Part shown: positions 20,241-31,480 of the stretch, piece after piece
How positions within the stretch are numbered: position 1 is the stretch's first letter
How the letters are laid out: every line of letters begins with the position of its first letter
Program-made: the position numbers and the translations under genes
Source: Larus michahellis
Taxonomy: Eukaryota > Chordata > Aves > Charadriiformes > Laridae
Assembly (NCBI RefSeq): GCF_964199755.1
Contig: NW_027435902.1
Location: 310,001 to 374,000 of the forward strand
Direction: 5' to 3'
DNA length: 64,000 nucleotides
The notes under the pieces: generated by a model
What the model saw: the letters and a program-made list of their open reading frames with translations, nothing else
The model's database searches: none
What the model was told of the DNA's origin: nothing

Positions 20241-22237
20241 ATGCCCAGGAGGCTGGAAGGTTGACATTTCCTCTAGGTTGGAAGGGCAACTGGTAGGATG
20301 CCTGGACATCTGTCCTCCTTCTGGTGAGTCAAATGAGGGGACAAGGTCTGGTGATGGACAGCACTGGACCAAGAAGTACAGACCAGTTGTGGTGATGGCT
20401 GCAGGGGTCAGCTGAGAGCCCAGTCAGTACTCAGTAGGTCAGTCATAATGGGACAGGTTTGAGGTGGGTTGTGAAAGGCAAGTCAGGAGGTTGGGATCAG
20501 GGCCAAGTCAGTGAGGAATGAGACCAGGTGGGACCGTACCTGCAAGAGGGAAAGGGCAAGGGGAAAACCTGAGCTGAAAAGCAAGTGTCTGAGTGTGGAT
20601 TGGCCTCTCTATGGGACCTCTCTATGGGGCTGGCCCTGGGCCCACACAACCCACTGCCCCCAGGTGGGACAAAGGCATCTGCCTCAGGGCCCTTTGCAGT
20701 CTGGACTCTATGGGGCACCAGCTGAGTAAAGGAGGCCCTTTCAGGGATTTTTTTCATGCTTCTTCCTTAATGGAAAGTGTCCAACAGCTTGGGGTGAGAG
20801 GACCTCATTTCCCATGTTCAGTTATTCCCTGTGCTGAGAGGTTGAAAAAAGAAATCTCAGTTCCAGAAATATCCTTAAGTGAAAATATGTCATGCCATGT
20901 TTGGGGAGCAGAGAGGTCCAGCTTCTAAGGGATGGAGAACTGTGAACCCAGCACAGGAGCACAGCCACCAGGGCAGGGATCTACCTAGCAAGAGGACTGG
21001 GGCAGGCCTGGAGATGGCGGCCTGGGTCAACTGGGAGTCCAGATCATCAGATGGCTTTGTGGTGATGCAGCAGGATCAAGATCAAGACAGGAGCACAGAT
21101 GAGCAAATCAGGATTAGATTCAATGAGGGTAATGAGGGTCAGAGAGAGGCCAGTACTCAACAGGCAGGTCCACAGGGACAAGGCAGGTCCCAGGTCTTGT
21201 TATTGCCCTTGGGGCCCTGACATCAGCAGGACTGGGAGCAGCTCTGTGGAAAGGCCCTTGGTGCTGTGGTGCACAGCAAGGTGGCTGTTAGCCATTTGTG
21301 TGCTCAAGCAGCGAGGAGTGCACACAGCACTGAGGGCTGCATGAAGAGGAACATGGCCTGGAGGTGACAAGACATGATCCTTGTTCTCCAGTCAGCACCT
21401 CAGAGAACATAACATCCCTTCATCCTATCACGCTCCAGGCCCTTGTGCCTCAGGGAGAGGTTCAGAGGCCCTCTTCCAACAGGGAACAGAGCCTGTCACC
21501 TGAGGAGGACTCAACCCATCCAACAGGGCAAGTCTCTGTGGCTGGAGAAAATGCTCCTGGCTCTGGCTCTGCCTCTTCCTCCCTACTGGCCACTGGAGCA
21601 AGCTGGAGGGACCAGCTCAGGCCACCAGGGCTGTATTAGTCTAAAAGTCAATGACAGCGCAGTCATCTGTGAGGAGAGGGGCTGAATACCATTTCTGGGA
21701 TCCCATCATGTCTTGTGTTCTCGATAACCAAGTTCAGACATGCCCGTGCTCACTGCTCTGCCTCACTTTCCCTTTTTGAAAGAGCAGGTTTCAAGTCTAC
21801 CCTAGAGGTTTTAGGGGAGCTCAGCCCTTTCTTGAGATGGGAACGCGGTTCCTACCAGCTCAGAGCTGTCATTCCACCAGGGAATCAATTATATTCTGTT
21901 TATTAAGAGTAATCCTTAGGGAGAGCTGAGACACAGAGAAAAAAAACATGTGGGAGACTGAACACTGCTCTAAACCCCAGGACACACTGGAGAACAGGAG
22001 CATTTGGGTGCTGCTGAAAAGTCACTGCAGGAGCTGCTGGGGGAAGACAGCAAGGGCAGAGACAGGGTTTTGACAGGGCTGAGACACTCTGGTTTGCAGA
22101 GAGCCCAGGGAAAGGAACAGCATGGTGGAGAAAAAGCAGAGAGTGAGACCCTGACCTCAGTCCTCATTTCCAGCCACTGTCAGCACAGAATTCACCCCTT
22201 CATGCTGAGGTAGGTGCTGAAGATGCTGAGGGTGGAA
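20241..22237. other. Unassigned intergenic sequence
   Basis: About 2 kb of G- and A-rich sequence with many CAGG/GGTC phrases. No exon, RNA gene or known mobile element was recognised. Plus-strand frames of 80-113 codons overlap one another. Confidence 0.45.
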
Positions 22238-22278
22238 GGGTGGAATCATTCTATGATTCTATGATTCTTAGATTCTAA
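22238..22278 (+). mobile_element. CR1 3' terminal tail remnant
   Basis: GAATCATTCTATGATTCTAT followed by GATTCTTAGATTCTAAG: the tandem 8-mer ATTCTATG tail that ends CR1 elements on their sense strand. Little CR1 body is recognisable upstream, so the copy is very short or very diverged. Confidence 0.7.
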
Positions 22279-23800
22279 GTAAAGTCTGGGTGTTGTTGAT
22301 GAAACTGCTGGATCTTTCAAAAGAAGAAACTTGTAAGGGGAGAACAGGGTCCTGTCCTTTCCTGCATGTCTTCCAACCCCAGCCCCCTCCTTCCCCCAGA
22401 GACCCTGAGTCCAGGCACCATGGACCAGAGAAGCTTGGGAGGAGCTGGTGGTGCTGGGTTACAGCTGGGCTGGGGTGTGTTTGACCATCCCTGGGCACTC
22501 ACTGCCTTGGCTGGGATGGAAGACGTGTCTGGGCAGGGTGTTTTCAGCCAGACTGCCTGTGACCTTCATTTTGCCACACAAATTGCTGCTTTGTTTCTGT
22601 TTTTTTTTTTTACTTTTTCTCTGATTGTATGATGATCATGTAGGTTTTGATCTACAGTGGTCATGTTTCTCACTTCTAGTCTGTGAGGAGGGCTGGAGAC
22701 ATTAGTGACTCTGCAGTGACTCTAGTAACCTCTCCTAATGGTGTCTGTCATCATCACCTGCAGAAGCAATTCATCCAGACCAGGAGATGGGATTTCAAGG
22801 GATCCCTCTTCCAGGGAGTGCTGAGCAGAAGGATGTTTCTCAGGCATGGACTTCCCCTGGCTGCACTCTCAGGCATGTTCTGTGCACTTTTACACGCCCC
22901 CGACCCTGCTCTTGTGCCACCTCACCCCCAGGCACCCTGGGGACACCCTTGCCAGTGCCCAGCAATGCTGGGCAGTGAGCCCTGTGAGCACAGATGGCTG
23001 GGATGACCTCATGAGGTCCTGCTACTGGTCTGGGATGTGTAGGGAGGCAGCCCCAAAGCCCTCAGGAACCACCAACGAAGAGGGAAAGACATGACTGAAA
23101 TGATCCTCCCTGTCCCTTTCCCTTCCTTCCTGCACAGTCTCTCCTGTTTCCCGATTCTCTCAGTTATGGTTTTCCTCCTGTTTAGTTTTTCAACTTCTGT
23201 ACCAGTTTTTCCTCCATGGTTTGATACACAAAGTGATTTTAGGCATCCTCTCAGAGAGTCCCACAGCATCGACAGCCCCACCCTGCTGTTTCTCCAAGGC
23301 AGGAATTCCAGACTCAGTTTGCCAGTGGAAGTGATTGTTCTGGGTCAGTGTGGGAAGTAAGTGGCTTTGGGGGGACTCCTACATGAAGTGCTGGGACCAC
23401 TTGCTTTGTGCAGCGTCCATCCTCTTCTTTGGAGGGAGAAGGGTCTCTGGTGTCGCATAGTTCACACAAAGGACTTTCAGAGTGAAAGGAGTGTGTTATA
23501 TCCAATACCTTTCTCTCTCCTGAGAGCAGAAGGACCTCTGTCCTTGATACCTAAACTGGGTCTTCCTGGGAGCAAATTTGGGCACACGAAGGAAAGCTCT
23601 CTCAGAGAGACCAAGTGCACGTTTTGGTTTTGTTCTGTAGCGAGAAACATGCAGCTCTACAGGGCAGCTCAACTCCTTGGTATGAGGAGGTCTCTGGAAG
23701 AAACGGTTTCGCTGCTGTCTCTAGGCACAGAGTCCACAGAGTCAATGTGAAGAGATTTCTTTAAAAAAATCTTTTTAAAAGTAAAGACAGAAATACACAT
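22279..23800. other. Intergenic sequence upstream of the olfactory receptor gene
   Basis: About 1.5 kb with a T run near 22600-22610. A splice-acceptor-like site (TTCTTGGGAACTGCAG) ends at 23834, just inside the downstream reading frame. No other feature was recognised. Confidence 0.45.
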
Positions 23801-23857
23801 TCCTTCTTGGTGCTCCTCTTCTTGGGAACTGCAGAAATAAAAGAGAAACACCACAGC

Positions 23858-24931
23858 ATGGATGGAGGGCAATGGGTCAATGGGACACCACCAGTGGAGT
23901 TCCTGCTGCTGGGAATGAGTGATGATCCCTCTCTCCAGACACTGCCCTTCATCCTTTCACTTGTCATCTACACTGTGACTGTCTTTGGGAACATCCTCAT
24001 TGTTGTGCTGGTGATGGCAGATCAGCATCTGCGCACCCCCATGTACTTCTTCCTGGACAATCTGTCCTCCTTGGAGATCTGCTACAGCTCCACCATCTTG
24101 TCCCGGCTGCTGGCCAGCTTCCTGACTGGGGACAAGACCATCTCTGCTCATGGCTGTATGGCTCAGTTCTACTTTTTTTCCAGTTCTGCTGGTACTGAGT
24201 GTTACCTGCTGGCAGCCATGCCCTATGATCGGTACTTGGCCATCTGCCAGCCCTTACTCTATGCAAGCCACATGACCTGGAAGGTGAGTCTCCAGTTGGC
24301 AGCTGCGTCTTGGCTGGGGGGATTGCTGCTATTTGCAGTACTCATCTTCCTCTTATTTCAGTTGAAGTTCTACAGCCCCAAGGCAATTGACCACTTCTGT
24401 GATTTTACTCTGTTGATGGAGCTCTCCTGCAGTGACACCAACGTGCTTACAGGGGCCGCTTTAATCTTTGTCTTCTTGGATGCAGTATTCCCTTTTCTGT
24501 TCACACTGGCCTCCTATGTGTTTATCATAGCTGCCATCCTGAGGATCCCGTCCCATCAGGGCAGGCAAAAAGCCTTCTCCACCTGTTCCTCTCACCTTAC
24601 TGTCGTCACTCTCTTCTATGGCACTCTTATCATTGTCTACATGCTGCCCAGGACAACTCCACCGAGGCAGCTCAACAAAGTATTCTCCTTTTTCTACACT
24701 GTCCTCACCCCCCTGATTAACGCCCTCATCTCCAGTTTGAGGAACAGGGAGGTCAGGGAGGCCCTCTGGAAGGTGCTCAGGAAAGCAAAGGCCTGCACCC
24801 AGAACTCCTGGCGTGAGGGTGACAGTAGGAACAAACCACTTGCAAGTCTTTCACAAGGGCAAGTGCTGAATACTGGGCGCACCTCCAGAAGTGTGTGCCA
24901 CTGCGCCTACTTGAAACTAGCGCAGGGATGA
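23858..24931 (+). CDS. Olfactory receptor, class II (gamma), OR6/OR11-like
   Basis: A seven-helix odorant receptor of 357 residues in one exon. It would act at the ciliary membrane of olfactory neurons and signal through G-olf. Start: the ATG at 23858 gives the usual short N-terminus with a glycosylation site (NGT, residues 8-10). An upstream in-frame ATG at 23807 adds 17 unusual residues and precedes a likely acceptor (ACTGCAG ending 23834) for a non-coding 5' exon. Motifs: GN in helix 1 (44-45), PMYFFL (61-66), Cys100, MPYDRYLAIC (121-130, Pro where the family has Ala), the extracellular loop 2 cysteine region (HFCDFTLLMELSC, 179-191), KAFSTCSSHL (238-247), FYGT (253-256). Odd points: helix 7 has PLINALISSLRN (285-296), lacking the usual NPxIY, and the C-terminus runs about 45 residues beyond the normal end. 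An AATAAA lies near 24950. The frame is intact, but function may be impaired. Confidence 0.88.
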   Translation: MDGGQWVNGTPPVEFLLLGMSDDPSLQTLPFILSLVIYTVTVFGNILIVVLVMADQHLRTPMYFFLDNLSSLEICYSSTILSRLLASFLTGDKTISAHGCMAQFYFFSSSAGTECYLLAAMPYDRYLAICQPLLYASHMTWKVSLQLAAASWLGGLLLFAVLIFLLFQLKFYSPKAIDHFCDFTLLMELSCSDTNVLTGAALIFVFLDAVFPFLFTLASYVFIIAAILRIPSHQGRQKAFSTCSSHLTVVTLFYGTLIIVYMLPRTTPPRQLNKVFSFFYTVLTPLINALISSLRNREVREALWKVLRKAKACTQNSWREGDSRNKPLASLSQGQVLNTGRTSRSVCHCAYLKLAQG

Positions 24932-25629
24932 AAGAGGAGAGTTCTCATAAATAAATACTCTTGTAGAGGACAGACTGTGAAAAATGCAATGGGTTGGCCT
25001 TTCCCTTCATGATAAATGGTTTGGTGACCTTATTTGTGTGAACTTCTTAAATTACAGTTCTCCTTTACTGAGAAAGTAGAAGACCAAATTTGGGACAACA
25101 TCCGAGTATCATCCAGACAAGCATGAGGGCATATCATTCCCTCCTCTGTTCCCTGAGGGGTCAACAAGCCCCTGCCCCAGCTGCACTCCTCTGGCTCCAG
25201 CTGTACCTTTGTTCTTTTCTCTTCACCTTTCTGGTAGGGAAATAGGGACAGCCTGATCCTAGCTTCTTCACCTTGAAGGATCAGGCTTTCCTTCTCAGCC
25301 ATATTTCTCCACTGGAAAGCCCTGATTCAGCCTTCCTCCAGAGCCCAGGGACAGGAGTGGGCTTGGGGTCTGCATTCCCACAGATCTCGATTGCTTCAGT
25401 CCCCTTTGGGATGGGAGCCTTTGCCACCAGCACACACAGCTGACTCCTCTTCAGCTTCCTCACCAAGAGCCCTGTGGCCTCTTCTGCAAAGCTGTTCTCT
25501 GATCACTTGGCCCCTAGCTGACGCTTTGCACGGGGCTTTTGGGTTTACTGCACCCCAATGTGCAGGACTCTGCCCCTGCCTTGGCTGGATTTCAGGATGC
25601 TCCTGAAAGTCCCATTCTGCAGCATGTCA
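24932..25629. other. Region downstream of the olfactory receptor gene
   Basis: Contains AATAAATA at about 24948-24956, a plausible polyadenylation signal for the receptor transcript. The remaining 650 bp hold no recognisable gene; short frames on both strands have no family match. Confidence 0.45.
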
Positions 25630-27150
25630 TATAATAGAATCATATAATCATTTTGGTTGGAAGAGACCTTTAAGATCATCAAGTCCAACCACTAACCTAG
25701 CACTGCCAAGTTACCCCTAAACCATGTCCCTTAGCACTACATTTACATGTCTTTTAAATACTTCCAGGGATGGCGACTCAACCACTTCCCTGGGCAGCCT
25801 GTTCCAATGTTTGATAACCCTTTCAGTGAAGACATTTTTCCTTATATCCAGTCTAAACCTCCCCTGGTGCAACTTGAGACTGTTCCCTCTTGTCCTATCG
25901 CCTGTTACTGACCAACCCCCACCTCGCGACAACCTCCTTTCAGGTTGATGTAGAGAGCAGTAAGGTCTCTCCTCAGGCTCTTTTTCTCCAGGCTGAACAA
26001 CCCAAGTTGGCTCAGATGCTTTTCAGAAGACTTGTGCTCTAGACCCCTCACCAGCTTCGTTGCCCTTCTTTGGATACGCTCCAGCACCTCAATGTCTTTC
26101 TTGTGGTGAGGCGCCCAAAACTGCACACAATATTTGAGGTGCGGCCTCACCAGTGCCGAGTCCAGGGGGACCATCACTGCCCTAGTCCTGCTGGCCACAC
26201 TATTTCTAATACAAGTCAAGATGCAATTGGCCACCTTGGCCACCTGGACACATTGCTGGCTTATATTCATCCAACTGTCAACCAACACCCGCAGGTCCTT
26301 TTCCGCCGGGCAGCTCTCCAGCCACTCTGCCCCTGGCCTGAGGCGTTCATGGGGTTGGTGTGACCCAAGTGCAGGACCCGGCACTTGGCCTTGTTGAACC
26401 TCATTCCATTGCCTGGGTCCATCGATCCAGGAAGGCTGTAGAGCCTTCCTACCTCAAGCAGATCAACATCCCTCCCAACTTGGTGTCGTCTGCAAACTTA
26501 CTGAGGGTGCACTGAATCCCCTTGTCCAGACTGTTGATAACGATATTAAAGAGAACCGGCCCCAATACTGAGCCCTGGGGAACACCACTTATGACCAGCT
26601 GCCAACTGGATTTAACCCTGTTCACTACAACTCTGGGCCATCCAGCCAGTTTTTCACCCAGTGAAGTGTACTCACATCCAAGCCATGGTCAGCCAGTTTC
26701 TCCAGGAGAATGCTGGGGTAAATGGTGTCAAAGGCTTTACTAAGGACTAGGCAGACAACACCCACAGCCTGTCCATCATTCACTAAGTGGGTCACCTTAT
26801 CATAGAAGGAGATCAGGTTTGTCAAGCAAGACTTGCCTTTCGTAAACCCATGCTGACTGCGCCTGAGCAGCTGGTTGTCCTGTACGCGTCACGTGATGGC
26901 ACTGAAGATGATCTGCTCCATGACCTTCCCCACCACCAAGGTCAGACTGACAGGCCTGTAATTCACTGGATCCTTCTTGCAGTCCTTCTTGTAGATGGGC
27001 GTCACATTTGCTAACCTCCAATCAACTGGGACCTCCCCGGTTAGCCGGGACTGCTGATAAATGATGGAAAGTGGCTTCGTGAGCACATTCACCAACTCCC
27101 TCAGTTGGATCCTCCCTTAGGTGGATCCCATCCGGCTTCATAGAAATTTC
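25630..27150 (-). mobile_element. CR1 LINE, 1.5-kb copy with RT remnants
   Basis: Minus-strand CR1. The 3' tail lies at 25630-25690 (plus strand ATAGAATCATATAATCATTT, then AAGATCATCAAGTCCAACCA). Fragments of ORF2 appear in order toward higher coordinates: [18 protein letters not shown] (about 25780), [20 protein letters not shown] (about 26130), [20 protein letters not shown] in the RT palm region (about 26720), and PLSIIYQQSRLTGEVPVDWR with VNYRPVSLT (26970-27090). Stops and frameshifts separate them. The 5' truncation is near 27150. Confidence 0.92.
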
Positions 27151-27455
27151 AAGATGCCCCTCAATAGCAACCTGGCTTCCAGAGTCTCAAGCAGCAGTTA
27201 ACAGAGACCAGAGCTCTTGGGTCAGTGGTGGATGGGCACTGAAGGATCTTCCTTTGGTTTAACTTGGGAGAGGCTCAAGAAAGGCCCTATCACAAAGGGA
27301 TAAAATGATCCTTGGTCTCCTGTAAAGAGCAAACTCCTTGTGGGATATTGAATGGGGTTTGTGGGAATGTATGAAGAGGACTGTAGGAACACACAAAGGT
27401 TATGCTAGGTTGTTCAGAAGGGCCAAAGGCAGGGATCTGGAGGGATCCAGGTCAC
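27151..27455. other. Unassigned sequence
   Basis: About 300 bp between the CR1 copy and the ERVL-like provirus, with no recognisable feature. Confidence 0.45.
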
Positions 27456-28141
27456 TGTCCTGGTTTGAGGTGAACCAATTTTCTGTTCATTAATTTTACC
27501 TTTTAGCTAAGCCTTATGGAGACACTGTTCATTCTCAGAGCGATAAGACCAAGGAATGGTACGCAGAGAGGCTCTTGCTTATACTTACCACTATAACAAC
27601 CAAGGCCAGATAACTTTTGTTATTTGCCCCATTGGAGGGACAAAAGTGGGAAAGCATAAAGGGGTCGCACCCACAGTGAGGAGAGTTCAGGATAGGTGAC
27701 CCAAAAGTAACCAAGAGGGTATTCCATCCCATCTGCCCCATGCTCAGAATAAAAGCTGAGGGATCAATGGGTCAGCCTCTTTCTTCAATGGCTGGCGTCC
27801 GAGGAGGACTCTGTCTGTTCATCTGCCTTTGATCCCAATCTGTGCCTTCCTGAATCCAGATCCAGAATCCAGTTCCCATCCATTGCTGAGTCCAGTCTGG
27901 GACTTTCCCAATGCCTGCTGGTAACGTGATCATCATCCTGGGAGCTTACTACAGTTTTGTGTATATTTTATATATTTCATTCTTTTCTTTTTATTTTATT
28001 ATTAATATTTCATTAAAGTAGTTCAGTTTTTTTCCTAAACTCATAAGTTTCTTTTTCTCTGTCCCTCCTCTCCTTGGAGACAGAGGTGGGGGAGAGCATC
28101 TGTCATTCACCTCGGTGGCCAGTGTGGCCCAAACCGTGACA
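27456..28141 (+). mobile_element. 5' LTR of a degraded ERVL-like provirus
   Basis: A 686-bp LTR from TGTCCTGGTTTGAGGTGAAC to CCCAAACCGTGACA. Internal landmarks of this common avian LTR are all present: GAATGGTACGCAGAGAGGCT, AGATAACTTTTGTTATTTGC, the promoter-like CAGAATAAAAGCTGAGG near 27745, TCTTTCTTCAATGGCTGGCG, a polyadenylation signal in ATTTCATTAAAGTAG near 28010, and CCTTGGAGACAGAGGTGGGG. The length suggests a complete LTR. Confidence 0.85.
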
Positions 28142-28160
28142 GATGCCCAATGTGGGGCTT
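28142..28160 (+). promoter_or_regulatory. Probable retroviral primer-binding site
   Basis: Directly after the LTR end lies GATGCCCAATGTGGGGCTT. Apart from its first bases and one C-to-T change it matches the 3' end complement of a lysine tRNA (GCCCAACGTGGGGC type), the usual place and form of a PBS. It identifies the preceding LTR as the 5' LTR rather than a solo LTR. Confidence 0.6.
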
Positions 28161-29540
28161 GAGTGGGGCTTGACCAGAGCTCTGATAGATTGCCTGAATA
28201 GTTTGAATTCCAGCTTGCTCAGAGATTAAAACAGAAAGCTGACATCATATCATTCTTAAGCAAAATGTTGTATCATGCCTTTAGACAGCTCTGTTTGAAG
28301 TTAGTTGTTGCAACGCTGCTTAACCTGCTGAATGTGTTGCATGGTTTATTTGCTCTTTGGGTTTGAATGCGGTGGTTTAAATGTGCAATTTTGCTGTAGT
28401 TTGGAATTCAGATGTATAATATGGTTACTTGGATAACAGTTCTTCCTGCATATCTTGGGCATCAAGTGATGTATTCTATTACTAATTACACTTTCAATTT
28501 TACCTGGGGAAAGTTTACTTCGCCCTTTAATACTTACCCCAAAGTCACACCATCAGAGCTAGGGGAAACCTTTTGGGCTGTTTTAAAAATGAATGTTACT
28601 TTCCTAAAATCATGATTTAGTTGTTGGTATTTCTGAATGTGTTGCAGGGGTAGTTTTTTATTAAACCAGTGCAGGAGTGAGCGTTGTGTAACATGTGCTG
28701 CTGCTACTCAAAGACAACGAGCCACTCCCTGACCTGTACTGGCACCAGCCACTCTGCCGCCTGCACTGGCACAAGCCCCTCTGCAGCCTGTACTGCCACA
28801 AGCTACTCCAGCCTCAACAACGAGCACCATCACTACTCCAGCTGCTTTAACAACAAGTACCACTGCTACTCAAACTCCATCAGAACTGGTACAAGTTGCC
28901 CCAGTGACCAGGAAGCAGAAAAGGAGGTCAGCTCATTCCCCTGCCCCTTATGAAAAAGACCAGCACAAGCCAGACAGCATGGGAGTTCTGATGAAGATCC
29001 AAGAGAGGGTCCTTCTAAAGCAAACAAAGGAAAGAGTCCTTCTAAAACAGACAAAGGAAAGATTCCTTCTAAAGCAGATCAGGGAGAAGGTCCTTCTCAG
29101 GCAGTGTCAATGCAGGAGGAGGATTCAGATGCAGAGATAATTGTTAAATCCTTCTCTATGAAGGATTTGTGAAATATGAGGAAGGACTTTAGTTGTCATG
29201 AAGGTGAGATACTTATCTGCTGGTTGCTCTGATGCTGGGACAATGGGGCTGATACCATAGACTTAGAAGGTAAAGAAGCTAGGCAGCTGGGAAACCTGGC
29301 CAGAGACGGAGCTATCAATAAAGTGCCTGGGAGAAAGACAAACACTCTCAGTCTCTGGAGGCAACTGTATCAGCCATAAAAGGCAGATATCCCTTCAGGG
29401 ATGATATTGAATGCCATCCAAGCAAACGGACCAGCATAGAAAAAAGTAATTAAGTACCTGAGAGAACAGGCTGGGCGAAAAGTGATTTGTGGTGACAGTA
29501 ATGTCTGTGGTGATGGAGCTAAATGCAGTTTTGAAAGAAC
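28161..29540 (+). mobile_element. Decayed internal region of the ERVL-like provirus (leader and gag-like remnant)
   Basis: About 530 bp of AT-rich leader is followed by a gag-like stretch from about 28700. It includes a Thr/Ala/Pro-rich segment with 27-bp direct repeats (about 28735-28815), a basic stretch (VTRKQKRRSAHSPAPYEKDQ, about 28895-28955), a second set of 27-bp repeats (29009-29098), and then diverged gag-like sequence to about 29470. Stops and frameshifts are frequent. No protease, reverse transcriptase, integrase or envelope remnant was seen, so most of the interior has been deleted. Confidence 0.65.
29009..29098 (+). repeat. 27-bp in-phase direct repeat within the gag-like remnant
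   Basis: Three clear copies of a 27-bp unit starting GTCCTTCTAAAGCAAACAAA, with a fourth partial copy ending in CTTCTCAGGCAG. Nine codons per unit, so the repeat kept the original reading frame. A separate 27-bp repeat with different wording lies at about 28735-28815. Confidence 0.75.
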
Positions 29541-29700
29541 TGTATATTTTTCATTCTTTTATTTTTATTATTTTCCTAAAACTTCCATTAAATTAGTTTG
29601 GTTCTTCTAAACTCGTCTCTTTCTCTCTCTTCCAAGTCTCCTCAGAGAGTTGGGTAGAACATCTCTCTTTAATTTAGGTGGACCGTCCGTCCCAAAAAAG
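29541..29700 (+). mobile_element. 3' LTR remnant of the ERVL-like provirus
   Basis: About 150 bp resembling the second half of the LTR at 27456-28141: TTTTTCATTCTTTTATTTTT, TTCCATTAAATTAGTTTGGT (compare CATTAAAGTAGTTCAG), TTCTAAACTCGTCTCTTTCT and a short GC-rich end. U3 and the promoter part are missing. It forms the immediate left border of the satellite array. Confidence 0.55.
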
Positions 29701-31480
29701 GACACTCAGCTGTTAGCTCCAGTTCAGTTTGGCTTCCGGGTCTTCCTCAGCTCCATTTCTGATTGCAACTTCAGTCCTGAAGGCAACTCAGCTGGGATGT
29801 TGGACAGACTAATCTAGGCAGCTTGAACGAAGTTACCTTGGCTCCTGGTAGCAGCTCAGCTAAGCTCTTGGGGCCAGCGAATGGGACACACAAAGCTCAG
29901 CTCCGGGGGCTCACTGTGCTCAGCATGTGGGGCATCTTGGCCCGACTCCTGAGCTGACTCCGCTCCAAACTCGGCGCAGCCTTGCCTTGTCTTTTAGCGC
30001 AAAGTCAGATGGGCTCCTGTGGCCAGCTCTAACCAAATCCTTGGCTGCCTCATCTCGGATCCTGGGATGGCTGGTGGAGGCTCCTACGCTGGCTCCGCAG
30101 GGTTCCTAGGGCCAGCTCTGCTCCTTGCGCTATCAGCCTGCTTCCTTCTGTGCTCTGAGCTCACCTCCTTGGTCCAGCGCTGCTCTGCACCTGGGGCCGC
30201 ATCAGCTTGGCTCTTGTGACGGACTCACAGGAATGTTTGTATCCAGCGCAGCTCGTCATTCGGGCTGTGTTTGACTCGGCTCCCGGGAATGCCTCAAATT
30301 CGCTCCTGGGATGCCTCCGTAAAGTTCCTGGCCTGGCTCCGCATGGATCCTAGGGCACACTCAACTCAGCTCCCTGCACCAACTCAAAATGCCTCCTTCT
30401 GCCGACTCAGCTCTCCTTTTACAACCAGCTTGTCTTGGCTCCTTGGTCAAACTCAACTTGACTACTAGTGACACCTCAGCTCGGATCGTGAGGCCAGAGA
30501 AGCTCGACTTTTGGGGAGGACTCCACTCGGTTCCTGGGACACACAAAGCTCACCTCCTGGGGCTCGCTGCGCTCAGCCTCTGGAGCATCTTGGACCACCT
30601 CCTGAGCTGACTCCATTCGGACCTCGGCGTAGCCTTGCCTTGTCTTTTAGCGCAAAGTCAGACGGGCTCCTGTGGCCAGCTCTGCCCAACTCCTTGGCCA
30701 GTTCATCGCAGTTCCTGGGATGGATGGTGGAGACTACTACGCTGGCTCCGCAGGGTTCCTAGGGCCAGCTCCGCTCCTTGCGCTATCTCAGCCTGCTTCC
30801 TCGTACAATCTGAGCTCGCCTCCTTGGTCCACCGCTGCTCTGCACCTGGGGCCGCATCAGCTTGGCTCTTGTGACGGACTCGTCTGAATGCTTTTATCCA
30901 GCGCAGCTTGGCGTTGGGGCTGTGTTCAACTCGGCTCCTGGGACACATCCGAAAGGGTCCTGGACTGGCTCCGCATGGATCCTACGGCACTCTCAACTCA
31001 GCTCCTTACAGTAACTCCACATGCCTCCTTCTGTCCCCGCACCTCCCGTGTTTCAACCGCCACAACTTGGCTCCTTGGACCATCTAACCTTGAATCCTGG
31101 TGACAGCTCAGTTCGGATCCTGATGCCAGTGAAGCTCGACTTTTGGGGATGCCTCCACTCAGGTCTTGGGACACACGTGCTCGGCTCCTGGGGCTTGCTG
31201 CACCCAGCCTGTGGGGCATCTTGTACCATCTCCTGAGCTGACTCTGCTGGGACCTCAGCGCAGCCTTCTTTGAACCGCCTCGGTTTGACTGCTTGCACCA
31301 ACTCACCCTGACTCCTGGTGGTAGCTCAGCTTGCATCCTGAGGCTGGCGAAGGTCGACTTTTGGGGACGCCTCCACTCAGTTTCTGGGAGTGCCACAGCT
31401 CCGCTCCTGGGGCTCGCTGCACTCAGCATGTGGGGCATCTCGGACCAACTCCTGAGCTGACTCCGTTCAGACCTCGGCAT
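29700..31480 (+). repeat. Diverged left edge of the satellite array
   Basis: The first partial unit (29700-29980) and the next two or three are the least like the consensus. Examples are CGCAAAGTCAGACGGGCTCC at 30650 and many private substitutions at 30200-31400, while units from about 32 kb on are near-identical to one another. Such decay toward the end of an array is usual where unequal exchange no longer homogenises copies. Confidence 0.8.

Noticed and set aside
23807-23857. Upstream ATG at 23807 as the olfactory receptor start
   Set aside because: It adds 17 residues not typical of the family and lies before a likely splice acceptor ending at 23834. The ATG at 23858 gives the normal N-terminus with a glycosylation site.
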